A program made the translations under genes and the position numbers. 64,000 nt of DNA from Pedobacter sp. MC2016-24 (GTDB lineage Bacteria > Bacteroidota > Bacteroidia > Sphingobacteriales > Sphingobacteriaceae): the NCBI RefSeq assembly GCF_015223055.1, contig NZ_JADFBX010000002.1, positions 248,001 to 312,000 of the forward strand. Direction: 5' to 3'. How positions within the stretch are numbered: the stretch's first letter is position 1; each line of letters opens with the position of its first letter. This document shows, piece by piece, positions 1 to 9,309 of this stretch. Under the pieces are notes generated by a model that made no database searches, was not told where the DNA came from, and worked only from the letters and a program-made list of their open reading frames with translations.

Positions 1-630
1 GAAGATTTATACGATACAACTTCTTCGGGCTTATTAAAAGAAACCGGTAAGGAGAGTTTTGACGCGATCAAAATGTTGTCTAAAGTTGATGTTAAAAATT
101 ACAAACCAGCTAATAATGCCGTTTATCCGGCATCAGCATTGGGTAATTCCTTAAAACAGATTGCCCAACTCATCAAAATGGATGTGGGTATGGAAGTCGC
201 GTTTGCTGAATCTGGCGGTTGGGATACGCACTTTAACCAGGGGGCCGAAACCGGTATTTTTGCAAGAAACGTAAACGATTTGAGTAATAGCATCATGGCA
301 TTCTGGACAGATATGGGTACCTATCAGGATGACTTAACGGTAATGACCATGACCGAATTTGGACGTACAGTAAAACAGAACGGTACAGGGGGGACAGACC
401 ATGGACGCGGTTCCTGTAATTTCATTCTGGGCAATGGCGTAAATGGGGGATTGGTGCATGGCCTGGTTAACCCATTGGCTGTGGAGAATCTGGAAGATGG
501 AAGAGACCTGGCAGTCACCACGGATTTTAGAAGTGTGTTTAGTGAAGTGGCAGATAAGCATTTGAACATCAATAATGATAAAGTGTTGTTCCCGGATTGG
601 GATGGTAACAAAATCGGTGTAATGCGTTAG
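1..630 (+). CDS. DUF1501 family protein, C-terminal part
   Basis: The reading frame is open from the first base, so only the last 209 residues are in the window. The segments ESGGWDTH and MTEFGRT followed by a GTDHGRG stretch are typical of DUF1501 proteins, exported proteins with an alkaline-phosphatase/sulfatase-like fold that in Bacteroidota usually sit beside a DUF1800 partner. The histidine and aspartate residues in these segments suggest a metal site, by analogy with that fold. The enzymatic role of the family is not established. A formylglycine-generating enzyme follows 40 bp downstream on the same strand. The family call is strong; the function is open. Confidence 0.85.
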   Translation, partial: EDLYDTTSSGLLKETGKESFDAIKMLSKVDVKNYKPANNAVYPASALGNSLKQIAQLIKMDVGMEVAFAESGGWDTHFNQGAETGIFARNVNDLSNSIMAFWTDMGTYQDDLTVMTMTEFGRTVKQNGTGGTDHGRGSCNFILGNGVNGGLVHGLVNPLAVENLEDGRDLAVTTDFRSVFSEVADKHLNINNDKVLFPDWDGNKIGVMR

Positions 631-670
631 ACGGCTTCAATACTATTTTATTTATGATTATTTTAGCCAG

Positions 671-1786
671 GTGAAGAAAGCGGTTTTATCAATGGCTGTC
701 GCGCTGCTCTTGTCGGCCTGTACTCAAAAAAACAATAAAAATACCCAGGCAACCAGTGGTACTGATTCTACCTGTTGCAATGCCAATTTGCCCAAACGTT
801 TTGGTGCACTGCCCGAAACAAGTGGCTTAGATACACTTCATCAAGGTACCGAAGTATCACATGAAGGCATGAAGCTGATTCCTGCAGGGACTTTTGTTAT
901 GGGGGCTTCCGATCAGGAAGGCCGGCCGGATGAATATCCCGCCCATCCGGTTCGCATGGACGCTTTTTGGATCGATGCCACCGAAGTAACCAATGCCCAG
1001 TTTGCAAAATTTGTCAAAGCAACAGGTTATGTAACTGAAGCAGAACGCAAGCCGGACTGGGAAGAATTGAAAAAACAATTGCCTCCAGGTACCGCAAAGC
1101 CAGCGGATGAGCTGCTGCAACCTGCATCCTTAACTTTTCGAAAACCAGCAGGCCGTGTAAATATCAATGACGTTTCGCAATGGTGGACCTGGACTACAGG
1201 GGCTAGTTGGAAACATCCCCAGGGACCTAAAAGCAGTATCTCAGGTAAAGCGCATTATCCGGTTACCCAGGTTTCCTGGGCAGATGCTGCTGCTTATGCC
1301 AAATGGGCCGGTAAACGTTTGCCTACCGAAGCGGAGTGGGAGTATGCCGCCAGGGGTGGTTTAAAAGGCAAAAAATACCCATGGGGTGATGAAGATCTTA
1401 ACAAAGGCAAAGCAAAAGCCAATACCTGGCAAGGTGAATTTCCTTACCAGGATTTAAAAACCGATGGATTTGACCATGTGGCCCCGGTCAAATCATTTGC
1501 AGCCAATGGTTATGGTTTATATGATATGGCTGGAAATGTTTGGGAATGGACGGCCGACTGGTATACCGCAGATTACTACAAAACCCTGAAAGGAGAAGTG
1601 CACAATCCTGCCGGACCAGCCAAAAGTTACGATCCTGAAGAGCCAACGGTACCTAAAAAAGTAATCAGGGGCGGTTCTTTCATGTGCCATTCTTCCTACT
1701 GTAAAGGTTATAGGGTAACGTCTAAAATGAAATCTTCTGTAGATACAGGTTTAGAAAATACAGGCTTCAGGTGCGTATCTAATTAA
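671..1786 (+). CDS. Formylglycine-generating enzyme (SUMF1/FGE-sulfatase family) lipoprotein
   Basis: This is a 371-residue lipoprotein with a GTG start and a type II signal ending in LLLSAC (Cys17). The FGE domain begins near residue 70 (GMKLIPAGTFVMGAS) and continues through WEYAARGG, MAGNVWEW and GFRC. The C-terminal segment GGSFMCHSSYC carries two cysteines (339 and 344) spaced as in the copper-binding catalytic pair of true FGEs, which oxidise a sulfatase cysteine to formylglycine. Many bacterial SUMF1-domain proteins, including GldK in this same window, lack these cysteines. The enzyme would act in the periplasm. No sulfatase is visible in the window. Its stop codon overlaps that of the convergent SDR gene by four bases. 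Confidence 0.88.
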   Translation: MKKAVLSMAVALLLSACTQKNNKNTQATSGTDSTCCNANLPKRFGALPETSGLDTLHQGTEVSHEGMKLIPAGTFVMGASDQEGRPDEYPAHPVRMDAFWIDATEVTNAQFAKFVKATGYVTEAERKPDWEELKKQLPPGTAKPADELLQPASLTFRKPAGRVNINDVSQWWTWTTGASWKHPQGPKSSISGKAHYPVTQVSWADAAAYAKWAGKRLPTEAEWEYAARGGLKGKKYPWGDEDLNKGKAKANTWQGEFPYQDLKTDGFDHVAPVKSFAANGYGLYDMAGNVWEWTADWYTADYYKTLKGEVHNPAGPAKSYDPEEPTVPKKVIRGGSFMCHSSYCKGYRVTSKMKSSVDTGLENTGFRCVSN

Positions 1787-2568
1787 GTTACTTTTGCTGT
1801 TTTGATGTATTTGGAAAAACGTAACGGAAAAAGACGTTTAAGCAGCACACCTTTAACTTCTTTGCCACCGATGTATACCTCTTCTTTATTATTTTTAATG
1901 GCCTGAACAATTTGTTTGGCACATTCATCTGCAGGCATTCCCTGTTCCTGGGCCTCATCCATGGTACCTTGTGGAGTTCCTGCTGCGGTCAGCGCATTGA
2001 TTGTTACCTTTGTTTTGATAAATCCAGGGCAAACCAGGATGATGTTAATGTTTTTGTCCCCTACTTCGGCCCGTAAAGAATCGAAATAACCATGCAACGC
2101 GTGTTTTGATGCGGCATAAGCAGAGCGCAGGGGAGTACCAAACTTACCAACCAAACTGCTGATGCAAACAATTTTTCCTTCACCTTTAGCAATCATTCCT
2201 AGTAAAACTGCTTTGCTCAAAGCAACAGTACCCCAGAAATTAACATCCATCAGGCGTTTTTCAGTTTGATGTGTGGTTTCCAGCGCCAATGCCCGCTGAC
2301 TGATTCCACCAGCATTGATCAGCAGATCGATATGACCGTAAATCCGCAAGGCTTCCTGTGCTTTGTCTGTCAGGGCATCCGTCTTTTCCAGATCCAGCTG
2401 GAGTACATGTACATTAACCGGGCTTTTGCAATTGTTTTTGACACGGTACAGTTCGTCCCGGTTACGTGCAGAAAGAATTAGCTTGGCGCCCATCTGGCTA
2501 TATTGATAAACCAGGGCCTCGCCAATTCCAGATGAGGCGCCTGTGATCCAAATGACTTTATTGTTCAT
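1783..2568 (-). CDS. Short-chain dehydrogenase/reductase
   Basis: A classical SDR of 261 residues. It has the Rossmann glycine motif TGASSGIG (residues 9-16), an NAG motif at 85-87, the catalytic serine near 138 and the YxxxK pair Tyr151/Lys155, so it should use NAD(P)H to oxidise or reduce a small substrate that the sequence does not identify. The C-terminal PLRFSKYIKTAK tail is basic and could contact membrane. It starts 8 bp after the end of hemW on the same strand and is probably co-transcribed with it. The overlap with the convergent upstream gene is limited to the stop codons. Confidence 0.85.
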   Translation of the reverse strand: MNNKVIWITGASSGIGEALVYQYSQMGAKLILSARNRDELYRVKNNCKSPVNVHVLQLDLEKTDALTDKAQEALRIYGHIDLLINAGGISQRALALETTHQTEKRLMDVNFWGTVALSKAVLLGMIAKGEGKIVCISSLVGKFGTPLRSAYAASKHALHGYFDSLRAEVGDKNINIILVCPGFIKTKVTINALTAAGTPQGTMDEAQEQGMPADECAKQIVQAIKNNKEEVYIGGKEVKGVLLKRLFPLRFSKYIKTAKVT

Positions 2569-2576
2569 ATTTTAAG

Positions 2577-3719
2577 CTATTTATGGTGGTCATCTGTAAT
2601 TAAAAACAATTCAGAAGCAATATGGTCAGCAAACAATTTGCCATCCGGGGTTAATATTAAGTGGTCATTTTGGTGTGTGAGCCATTTTCTTTCCAGAAAA
2701 GGTTCCATGTTTTTTAAGGTATCTGCCCTGAACAGTTTTCCAAAATCTGCTTCTATTTTAGCCATGCTGGTGCCCCACATCGTCCTTAAAGAAGTCATGA
2801 TGTACTCATTAAAGCGGTCGTAACTATCCAGCTCTTCTATGGTTTCAGCTAATTTTCCATGGCTTAATTCCGTCAAATACAAAGCATTGTTGGCGATATT
2901 TAAATAACGGGTTTGTCCGTCAAAACCATGCGCCGAAGGGCCGATACCCAGGTAAGGTACACCACGCCAGTAATTGGTATTGTGAACTGCATATTTACCC
3001 GGCTGACTAAAGTTCGAGATTTCATATTGTTCAAAACCACCTTGTTGTAGCTTTTCGATCAGGGTAATGAACTGAGCTGCACTTTGTTCATCATTTACCG
3101 GAGTTTGCTTTCCTTTCCTGATGGCACTGGCCAGGGCCGTTCGCGGCTCTACAGTTAAGGAATAGGCCGAAATGTGTGGTGTTTCAAAGGCAATGGCCTT
3201 GTGGATATTGCTCAGCCACTTTTGATCGGTCAGCAATGGATAACCGTAAATCAGGTCAATGCTGAGGTTTTCAAATCCGGCATCCTGACTACGTTTAATA
3301 CAGGTTTCGGCTTCAGCGGCACTGTGTGCCCGGTTCATCCAGCGCAGGTCTTCGTCAAAAAAAGACTGTATCCCGATACTGAAACGGTTTACAGGAAGTT
3401 GCCTGAACTCCGCAATTTTTTTAGCATCCAGATCATCCGGATTTGCTTCTATAGTGATCTCAGCCTCTGAAGACACCGAAAAATTGGAGGTAATGGTATG
3501 GAATATCTTTTCAAAAGCTTTTGCGGGAAGTACAGAAGGGGTACCGCCTCCAAAATAAATGCTCCCCACCTGGTCCGTAATCCGGTCTTTCTTTTTAACA
3601 ATTTCGCTGCAAATGGCGTCAGTCATTTCGTCCATATATTTCAATGAAGTGCTGAAATGGAAATCGCAATAGGTACAGGCCTTTTTACAAAATGGGATGT
3701 GGATATAAATTCCGGACAT
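2577..3719 (-). CDS. hemW: Radical SAM protein HemW (heme chaperone, HemN-like)
   Basis: A 380-residue radical SAM protein. The cluster motif is CxxxCxxC at Cys11, Cys15 and Cys18, followed by Asp19-Phe20. True oxygen-independent coproporphyrinogen oxidase (HemN) has a fourth cysteine where Phe20 stands, so HemW is the better call. YFGGGTPS (residues 55-62) is the SAM-binding glycine motif, and the HemN C-terminal domain follows. HemW binds heme and is thought to deliver it to membrane targets. A perfect TAnnTTTG box lies six bases before the ATG. Confidence 0.9.
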   Translation of the reverse strand: MSGIYIHIPFCKKACTYCDFHFSTSLKYMDEMTDAICSEIVKKKDRITDQVGSIYFGGGTPSVLPAKAFEKIFHTITSNFSVSSEAEITIEANPDDLDAKKIAEFRQLPVNRFSIGIQSFFDEDLRWMNRAHSAAEAETCIKRSQDAGFENLSIDLIYGYPLLTDQKWLSNIHKAIAFETPHISAYSLTVEPRTALASAIRKGKQTPVNDEQSAAQFITLIEKLQQGGFEQYEISNFSQPGKYAVHNTNYWRGVPYLGIGPSAHGFDGQTRYLNIANNALYLTELSHGKLAETIEELDSYDRFNEYIMTSLRTMWGTSMAKIEADFGKLFRADTLKNMEPFLERKWLTHQNDHLILTPDGKLFADHIASELFLITDDHHK

Positions 3720-3724
3720 AGCGA

Positions 3725-3732
3725 CAAAGATA
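3725..3732 (-). promoter_or_regulatory. Minus-strand -7 box TATCTTTG for hemW
   Basis: Read on the minus strand this is TATCTTTG, an exact match to the Bacteroidota -7 consensus TAnnTTTG. The box ends five bases before the hemW ATG, so transcription should begin at or within a few bases of the start codon. A TTG lies 16 bp upstream, shorter than the usual 19-21 spacing, so the -33 element is weak. Confidence 0.55.
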
Positions 3733-3925
3733 AGCGTTTGTTGTTTATCAATTTGATACTACCAGGAAGCTGGATAAATATTATTTGGCGATGATAAATG
3801 GGTAAAGATTGAAGATGATTGAAAAATCTGGGCTTATTGTAAATTTTTTAGTCTGACAAGGCATACGCTTAAACTTTTAAATTCCTATTATTGTACTGGG
3901 ATATAGTTCAATGCCCTGGTGGTAA

Positions 3926-4510
3926 ATGCAAAACAAAGACTTAAAACTTGTTTCAGATCAGGAATTGTTGCTGCTGTTAAAAGCTGGGGACTGGTCAGCT
4001 TATGAACAAATTTATCACCGGTACAAATTCATACTTCATAATCATGCCTGGAACAAGACCCGCAACCGGGAGGAAAGTCAGGATATCGTACAGGAAATTT
4101 TCACCATGCTTTGGGCAAAACGAGAGAGTATGGATGTCAGTACAAATTTATCGGGCTATCTGTATACTAGTTTGCGGAATTATATCCTCAACCAGATTGC
4201 ACATAAATCCGTTCAGGATAAATACATCGCCTCGATTCAGTCTTTTGTAGATTGTGATACTGAAAATGCAGATTATCGCGTCCGTGAAAACCAATTGAAA
4301 GTACAGATTGAGAACGAAATCGATGCACTGCCGCCAAGGATGAAGGAAGTTTTTCTGCTCAGTCGTAGGGAGAACCTAAGCCACAAGCAGATTGCTGAAC
4401 TCCTGGGTACCACAGAGCAAACCGTAAAGAAACAAATGACAAATACGCTTAAAGTGCTAAGAGGTAAACTGGGCTTGCTTAACTACTTATTATTATTTTA
4501 TAAATTTTAA
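3926..4510 (+). CDS. ECF RNA polymerase sigma-70 factor (Bacteroidota SusCD-associated type)
   Basis: A 194-residue extracytoplasmic-function sigma factor. Region 2 covers roughly residues 25-90 (YEQIYHRYK, ESQDIVQEIF, LWAKRE), and region 4 covers 128-182, with a helix-turn-helix in LSHKQIAELLGTTEQTVKKQ. The family directs RNA polymerase to SusC-type transporter promoters once released by a FecR anti-sigma. The next gene is exactly such a FecR protein, 70 bp downstream, followed by the SusC gene, so cis-regulation of this locus is the natural reading. Confidence 0.93.
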   Translation: MQNKDLKLVSDQELLLLLKAGDWSAYEQIYHRYKFILHNHAWNKTRNREESQDIVQEIFTMLWAKRESMDVSTNLSGYLYTSLRNYILNQIAHKSVQDKYIASIQSFVDCDTENADYRVRENQLKVQIENEIDALPPRMKEVFLLSRRENLSHKQIAELLGTTEQTVKKQMTNTLKVLRGKLGLLNYLLLFYKF

Positions 4511-4580
4511 GATTTTCAATACCTCTTGTCTACGATGATCTTGTCTTACTATTATAAGCGCAGTCCCGGCTATTTGATTT

Positions 4581-5717
4581 ATGCAAGAAAAGGAAATACA
4601 AGATATACTGAAAAACTACAAAAATGGAGTGGCAAGCGAGGCTGAAAAAGCTTTGCTGGAGCGCTGGTATTTAAGTTTTCAGGAGCCTGAACCTGATGAG
4701 TTTGACTTGGAATCCCGAGCAAGGGATTTGGATAAAATTCTCAGCAACATTAAGCAGTTGCAAAAACAAAGTCAGGTTAAAAAGAAGCTATGGCCAATTC
4801 GGATAGCTGCTGCGGTATTGTTTGTACTGACTTCTGTTGGCTTATTCTTCTATCTAAAATATGAAAAAACTAAAGCTAATTTATTAGCGCAACAAAGTAT
4901 TGTTCCTGGAGGAAATAGAGCAACATTGACCTTGGCGAATGGAAAAGTGATCAATCTAAGCAATGCGCAAAATGGAGATTTGGATAAACAAGCAGGAATA
5001 CAGATCACCAAGACTGACGATGGGCATTTGATCTATACCATTGAAGATGCATCAAGTGCTGCAGATTCAAAATCAATGTACAATACTATTGCAACACCCA
5101 AAGGGGGGCAGTATCAATTGCGACTGCCTGATGGTTCTAAAATATGGTTAAATGCGGCCTCTTCATTAAAGTACCCCGCCAATCTAGCTAGCTTGAAAGA
5201 AAGAAGAGTGGAACTAAATGGGGAAGCATATTTTGAAATTGCAAAAGATATACATAAACCATTCCTGGTTGTGACCAGTAAACAGGAAGTTAAGGTCTTA
5301 GGTACACATTTCAATGTAAAAAGCTATGATGATGATTTCAGTACCAAAACAACATTGCTGCAGGGATCTGTACAAGTTACTTTACAATCAAACACCCAAG
5401 CTGTTGTCCTTAAACCCGGCCAGCAAAGTGAATTGAATTCCAGTGCCATAAAAGTCTCATTTGTAGACGTTGAGGATGAAATAGACTGGAAAAATGGCGA
5501 CTTTGTTTTTAAAGAAGAAAACCTGCAGAGCATCATGCGTAAGATAGCCAGATGGTATAACGTTGAGGTAGACTATCAGGAAGGTATTCCGAAAAATATT
5601 GCACTTGAAGGACTGGTGTCACGTTCTAAAAGTATTGAAGAAGTGCTCTCGCTGATGGAATCAACAGATAAAGTCCATTTTAAAATCGAGGGTCGAAAGA
5701 TTACAGTAACAAAGTAA
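4581..5717 (+). CDS. FecR family anti-sigma factor
   Basis: A 378-residue inner-membrane protein. A short cytoplasmic N-terminus (1-70) should bind the sigma factor. A single membrane helix spans about 73-92. The periplasmic part has the FecR core (IATPKGGQYQLRLPDGSKIWLN) and a C-terminal DUF4974 domain (DFVFKEENLQSIMRKI). This domain contacts the N-terminal STN domain of a partner TonB receptor, and an STN-bearing SusC is encoded directly downstream, which completes the trans-envelope signalling pathway. Confidence 0.93.
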   Translation: MQEKEIQDILKNYKNGVASEAEKALLERWYLSFQEPEPDEFDLESRARDLDKILSNIKQLQKQSQVKKKLWPIRIAAAVLFVLTSVGLFFYLKYEKTKANLLAQQSIVPGGNRATLTLANGKVINLSNAQNGDLDKQAGIQITKTDDGHLIYTIEDASSAADSKSMYNTIATPKGGQYQLRLPDGSKIWLNAASSLKYPANLASLKERRVELNGEAYFEIAKDIHKPFLVVTSKQEVKVLGTHFNVKSYDDDFSTKTTLLQGSVQVTLQSNTQAVVLKPGQQSELNSSAIKVSFVDVEDEIDWKNGDFVFKEENLQSIMRKIARWYNVEVDYQEGIPKNIALEGLVSRSKSIEEVLSLMESTDKVHFKIEGRKITVTK

Positions 5718-5795
5718 TAATGAACTAAATATCCAATCAATTTAAACCAACTAAAAATGAAGAAACCACTACCAAACTAGAGTTGAAAAATCAGG

Positions 5796-5879
5796 GGCTT
5801 TACAAAATAAAGCCGGAAAGTGTTGGAAGCACAATCCGGCAAAAGTTTGAGGTAACCTTTCTCTACACAAAGTAGAGAA
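5796..5879 (+). promoter_or_regulatory. Structured leader between fecR and susC (three hairpins)
   Basis: Three stem-loops lie in the 211-bp gap. The first pairs GGCTTTA (5796-5802) with TAAAGCC (5808-5814). The second pairs GCCGGA (5812-5817) with TCCGGC (5835-5840), with an inner GTG/CAC stem across a symmetric AA/AA loop. The third pairs TTCTCTAC (5859-5866) with GTAGAGAA (5872-5879) around ACAAA. The first two share bases and so are mutually exclusive. This is consistent with a folded 5' leader or attenuator for the transporter mRNA; no T-run follows any of them. Confidence 0.4.
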
Positions 5880-5928
5880 GAATAATTAATCGAACCATTC
5901 AAGTATCAACTCAAACCATTTCAAAAGT

Positions 5929-8900
5929 ATGAAATCAAATGCTTTTAACCTAGGTATGCCGAAATTTTGGCTGCCGCCCAAACTATTATTAATTATGAAA
6001 ATGATCATAATTATGATGATGATGTCTTTATTGCAGGTTAGTGCCGCAACATATGGACAACGTGTAACCATTTCTGAAAAAAATATTCCATTAAAAAAAG
6101 TCTTCAAAGAGATTAGAAGTCAGACCGGATATGATTTCATGTATGATGCCTCATTGATCAAATCAACAATGACTGTAGATGTTGATTTGCAGAATGTAAG
6201 TCTGTCAAATGCATTATTCGCTTGCTTAGATGGGCAGAATCTGACTTTCGAAATCAGAGATAAGTCAATTATCATTAAACCTAAATCTTTGGTTAACGTC
6301 GTATTGATGCAACAACAACTCGTAATAAGTGGGGTGATTTTGGATGAAAACACCAATCCAATTCCAGGAGCATCTATCCGAATTAAAGGATTAACCAGCA
6401 GAGCTACTGTTAGTAATAAAGAAGGCCGTTTTGTAATTATACCGGCCTCTGACAACGACGTCCTGGTCATTTCTTATATCGGTTATGTGACCAAAGAGGT
6501 TAAAGTTAAAGGAATTAAGTCTCCGATAACGGTGAAACTGGACATTGCTCAAAACGATATGAAAGACGTGGTAATTACTGGTACTGGTATTACGCGTAAC
6601 AAGAATAGTTTTACTGGGGCCACCGCTTTTTTTACTCAGGATCAGCTAAAAAGTGTTGGTAATAACAATATTATTCAGAGTTTAAGAACCTTGGATCCGT
6701 CCTTTATTCTAATGGAAAATAATCTTGCTGGTGCAAATCCAAATGTTTTACCACAGATTGAAGTTCGCGGAAAAACCAGTATTCCGAATACCAATACATT
6801 AAAAGATCAGTTTGCAACTGACCCGAATCAGCCTTTATTTATTTTAGATGGTTTTGAAACTACTTTACAAAATGTTGTCGATTTGGATATGAATAGGGTG
6901 GGATCTGTAAGTATATTAAAAGACGCTGCCTCAACTGCGCTTTATGGAGCCCGGGCATCAAATGGAGTAGTTGTAATTGAAACAATCAGACCAACCGCCG
7001 GAAAGCTGAGGTTTACCTATTCAAATGATTTCCGTATAGAAAGTCCAGATCTCTCTGGTTATAATATGATGAATGCAGAAGAAAAGTTAGAATTCGAAAG
7101 ACTCTCTGGCAGATATATATACACTTCTGGTGGTTCCCCTTCTGCAGATATATTTTTGAGCCAATTATACAATACCCACCTGGCTGCAGTAAAACAAGGC
7201 GTTAATACATATTGGCTTAACGAGCCGGTGCAAACTGGGATAAGTGAAAATAACTCTATTTTTGCCCAGGGTGGTGACGAGGCTTTTACTTATGGGATTG
7301 GTTTAAATTATAAAAGCCAAAGTGGGGCCATGAAAGGATCCGGGCGTAATACCTGGAGCGGTAGTATTAACCTAACCTATCGAAAAAATAAACTAAACAT
7401 CAACAACGTTACCTACATTCGTGGGTATTCTGCCACAGAATCACCATACGGTTCATTTGCAAATTTCGTAAATGCGAATCCGTATTATGTTAAAGATCCA
7501 ACTCAACGATACCTTGAAATTTCTAGAACGGCACAGTATTCTATTGAGTTAAAAGTAAGGAATCCATTGTATGATGCGTCATTGCCTAATACCAATACAA
7601 CAGAGAATTTAGAGGTTCAAAATAACTTTCAGCTTAGTTATAAGTTTAATAACAATTTAGAGTTAAGGGGGGCTTTGCAACTAATCAAAGGAAGTGCTAC
7701 CAATGAGATCTTTTTAGCACCGGAAAATAGTGCTTTTGAAGAAGTTAGTATATTCCAGAAAGGGAAATATTCAAACACAAAAAATGACAACTTTTCATAC
7801 CAGGCCAATACACTTTTAACTTATGGTAAGGTGTTTGGCGATAAGCATGCTGTAACCGCTAATGCTAGGTTTGAGGTCAATAACAACCAAACGCAAAGGT
7901 TAGGGTTTTCTGCTGAAGGTTTTCCGGAAGGGAGTCTTGGAAATCCACGGTTTGCTTTTGGCTATGTGGCAAACTCAGCCCCATCGGCTATTTCAAATAC
8001 TTATCGTACAGCTAGTGCAACTGCTTCTGTAAATTATGCATATGATCAACGATTTCTTTTTGATTCTTCCTACCGTTTAGATGGTTCTACTGCATTCGGA
8101 AAAAACAAACAATTTTCGCCTTATTGGTCAAGTGGTATTGGATGGAACTTACATCGAGAAAAATTCATGAAAAATCTGGCCTGGTTAGATCGGTTTAAAT
8201 TATTTGCCAATATTGGGATAACAGGAAATCAAAACTATGGTAGCATTACTTCTGTATCTGTATATAATTATAGTTCTGGAACCAGTTTCAATCAATTTGG
8301 ACAAGGAGTTACACTAGCTACTTTAGGTAATCCTGATTTAAACCCGCAAAAAACGAGACAACTTAGTGTTGGTATTGATTATTCCATATTTAAAGGAAGG
8401 TTAACAGGTTACATCAATGCATATAATAAACGTACGGATCCATTAGTTGTTATGGTTGATCTTCCTTCCTCAACGGGCCTTGTTGGTTATCCCCTAAATA
8501 CCGGTAACTTAAATACAAATGGGGCAGAGGCAAGGATCGGATTTTCTCCAATTTACAGACCTGCTGATCGGGTGGTTTGGACAATAAGTGTAACAGGTAG
8601 TACTTATAAAAGTAAATACAATGGCTTTGGTAACTCCCTTAATGCTTTAAATAAACAGCAGGAGTTGAGTAAAGCTTTATTGCGTTTTAAAGATGGCTAC
8701 AGTCCTGACGATATTTGGGCAGCTAAATCACTGGGAATTGACCCGGGAAGCGGCAGGGAAATTTTCCTGGCTGCAGATGGTCAATATACATTTGATTATA
8801 ATATAGGAAATGTACAGGCTGTAGGCAATACAACCCCGGCTGTGGAAGGTGTTTTTAGCAATAATATTTATTACAAGGGATTCAATCTGGGAATAAACTT

Positions 8901-9297
8901 ACGCTACAGTATTGGTGGGGATATTTTTAATACTGCTTTATTCAATAAGGTTGAGAATATTAGTTACACTAATATTGCTAACAATCAGGATCGACGAGCA
9001 CTGTATGACAGGTGGAAAAAACCTGGAGATATTGCACAATTTAAAGGAATATCACAAACTAGCACAACCCCGGCGTCATCAAGATTTGTGCAGAGAGAAA
9101 ATATGATTACTGGCGAATCGCTAAACATAGGTTATACTTTTGACCGGAGTTTATGGCTAAAAAAAATGGGACTTCAAACAGTCAATTTATCGGCATTAAC
9201 CAATGATATTTTTAGAATATCAACGATTAACAGAGAACGGGGGATTGATTATCCTTTTGCAAAGACGGTTTCATTTAGTTTAAGAGCTTCATTTTAA
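5929..9297 (+). CDS. SusC/RagA family TonB-linked outer membrane transporter with STN domain
   Basis: A 1122-residue outer membrane protein. After the long Sphingobacteriaceae-style leader (membrane segment MKMIIIMMMMSLLQVSAA, about 24-42) come an STN signalling domain (45-115), a carboxypeptidase-regulatory-like domain (about 130-205), a TonB plug containing DPNQPLFILDGFET and DAASTALYGARASNGVV, and a large beta-barrel ending in aromatic SFSLRASF. The STN domain links it to the FecR/sigma pair upstream. It should import a bulky substrate delivered by the SusD partner encoded next, using TonB energy. The substrate cannot be told from the sequence. Confidence 0.95.
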   Translation: MKSNAFNLGMPKFWLPPKLLLIMKMIIIMMMMSLLQVSAATYGQRVTISEKNIPLKKVFKEIRSQTGYDFMYDASLIKSTMTVDVDLQNVSLSNALFACLDGQNLTFEIRDKSIIIKPKSLVNVVLMQQQLVISGVILDENTNPIPGASIRIKGLTSRATVSNKEGRFVIIPASDNDVLVISYIGYVTKEVKVKGIKSPITVKLDIAQNDMKDVVITGTGITRNKNSFTGATAFFTQDQLKSVGNNNIIQSLRTLDPSFILMENNLAGANPNVLPQIEVRGKTSIPNTNTLKDQFATDPNQPLFILDGFETTLQNVVDLDMNRVGSVSILKDAASTALYGARASNGVVVIETIRPTAGKLRFTYSNDFRIESPDLSGYNMMNAEEKLEFERLSGRYIYTSGGSPSADIFLSQLYNTHLAAVKQGVNTYWLNEPVQTGISENNSIFAQGGDEAFTYGIGLNYKSQSGAMKGSGRNTWSGSINLTYRKNKLNINNVTYIRGYSATESPYGSFANFVNANPYYVKDPTQRYLEISRTAQYSIELKVRNPLYDASLPNTNTTENLEVQNNFQLSYKFNNNLELRGALQLIKGSATNEIFLAPENSAFEEVSIFQKGKYSNTKNDNFSYQANTLLTYGKVFGDKHAVTANARFEVNNNQTQRLGFSAEGFPEGSLGNPRFAFGYVANSAPSAISNTYRTASATASVNYAYDQRFLFDSSYRLDGSTAFGKNKQFSPYWSSGIGWNLHREKFMKNLAWLDRFKLFANIGITGNQNYGSITSVSVYNYSSGTSFNQFGQGVTLATLGNPDLNPQKTRQLSVGIDYSIFKGRLTGYINAYNKRTDPLVVMVDLPSSTGLVGYPLNTGNLNTNGAEARIGFSPIYRPADRVVWTISVTGSTYKSKYNGFGNSLNALNKQQELSKALLRFKDGYSPDDIWAAKSLGIDPGSGREIFLAADGQYTFDYNIGNVQAVGNTTPAVEGVFSNNIYYKGFNLGINLRYSIGGDIFNTALFNKVENISYTNIANNQDRRALYDRWKKPGDIAQFKGISQTSTTPASSRFVQRENMITGESLNIGYTFDRSLWLKKMGLQTVNLSALTNDIFRISTINRERGIDYPFAKTVSFSLRASF

Positions 9298-9309
9298 TTG
9301 ATTAAGACG

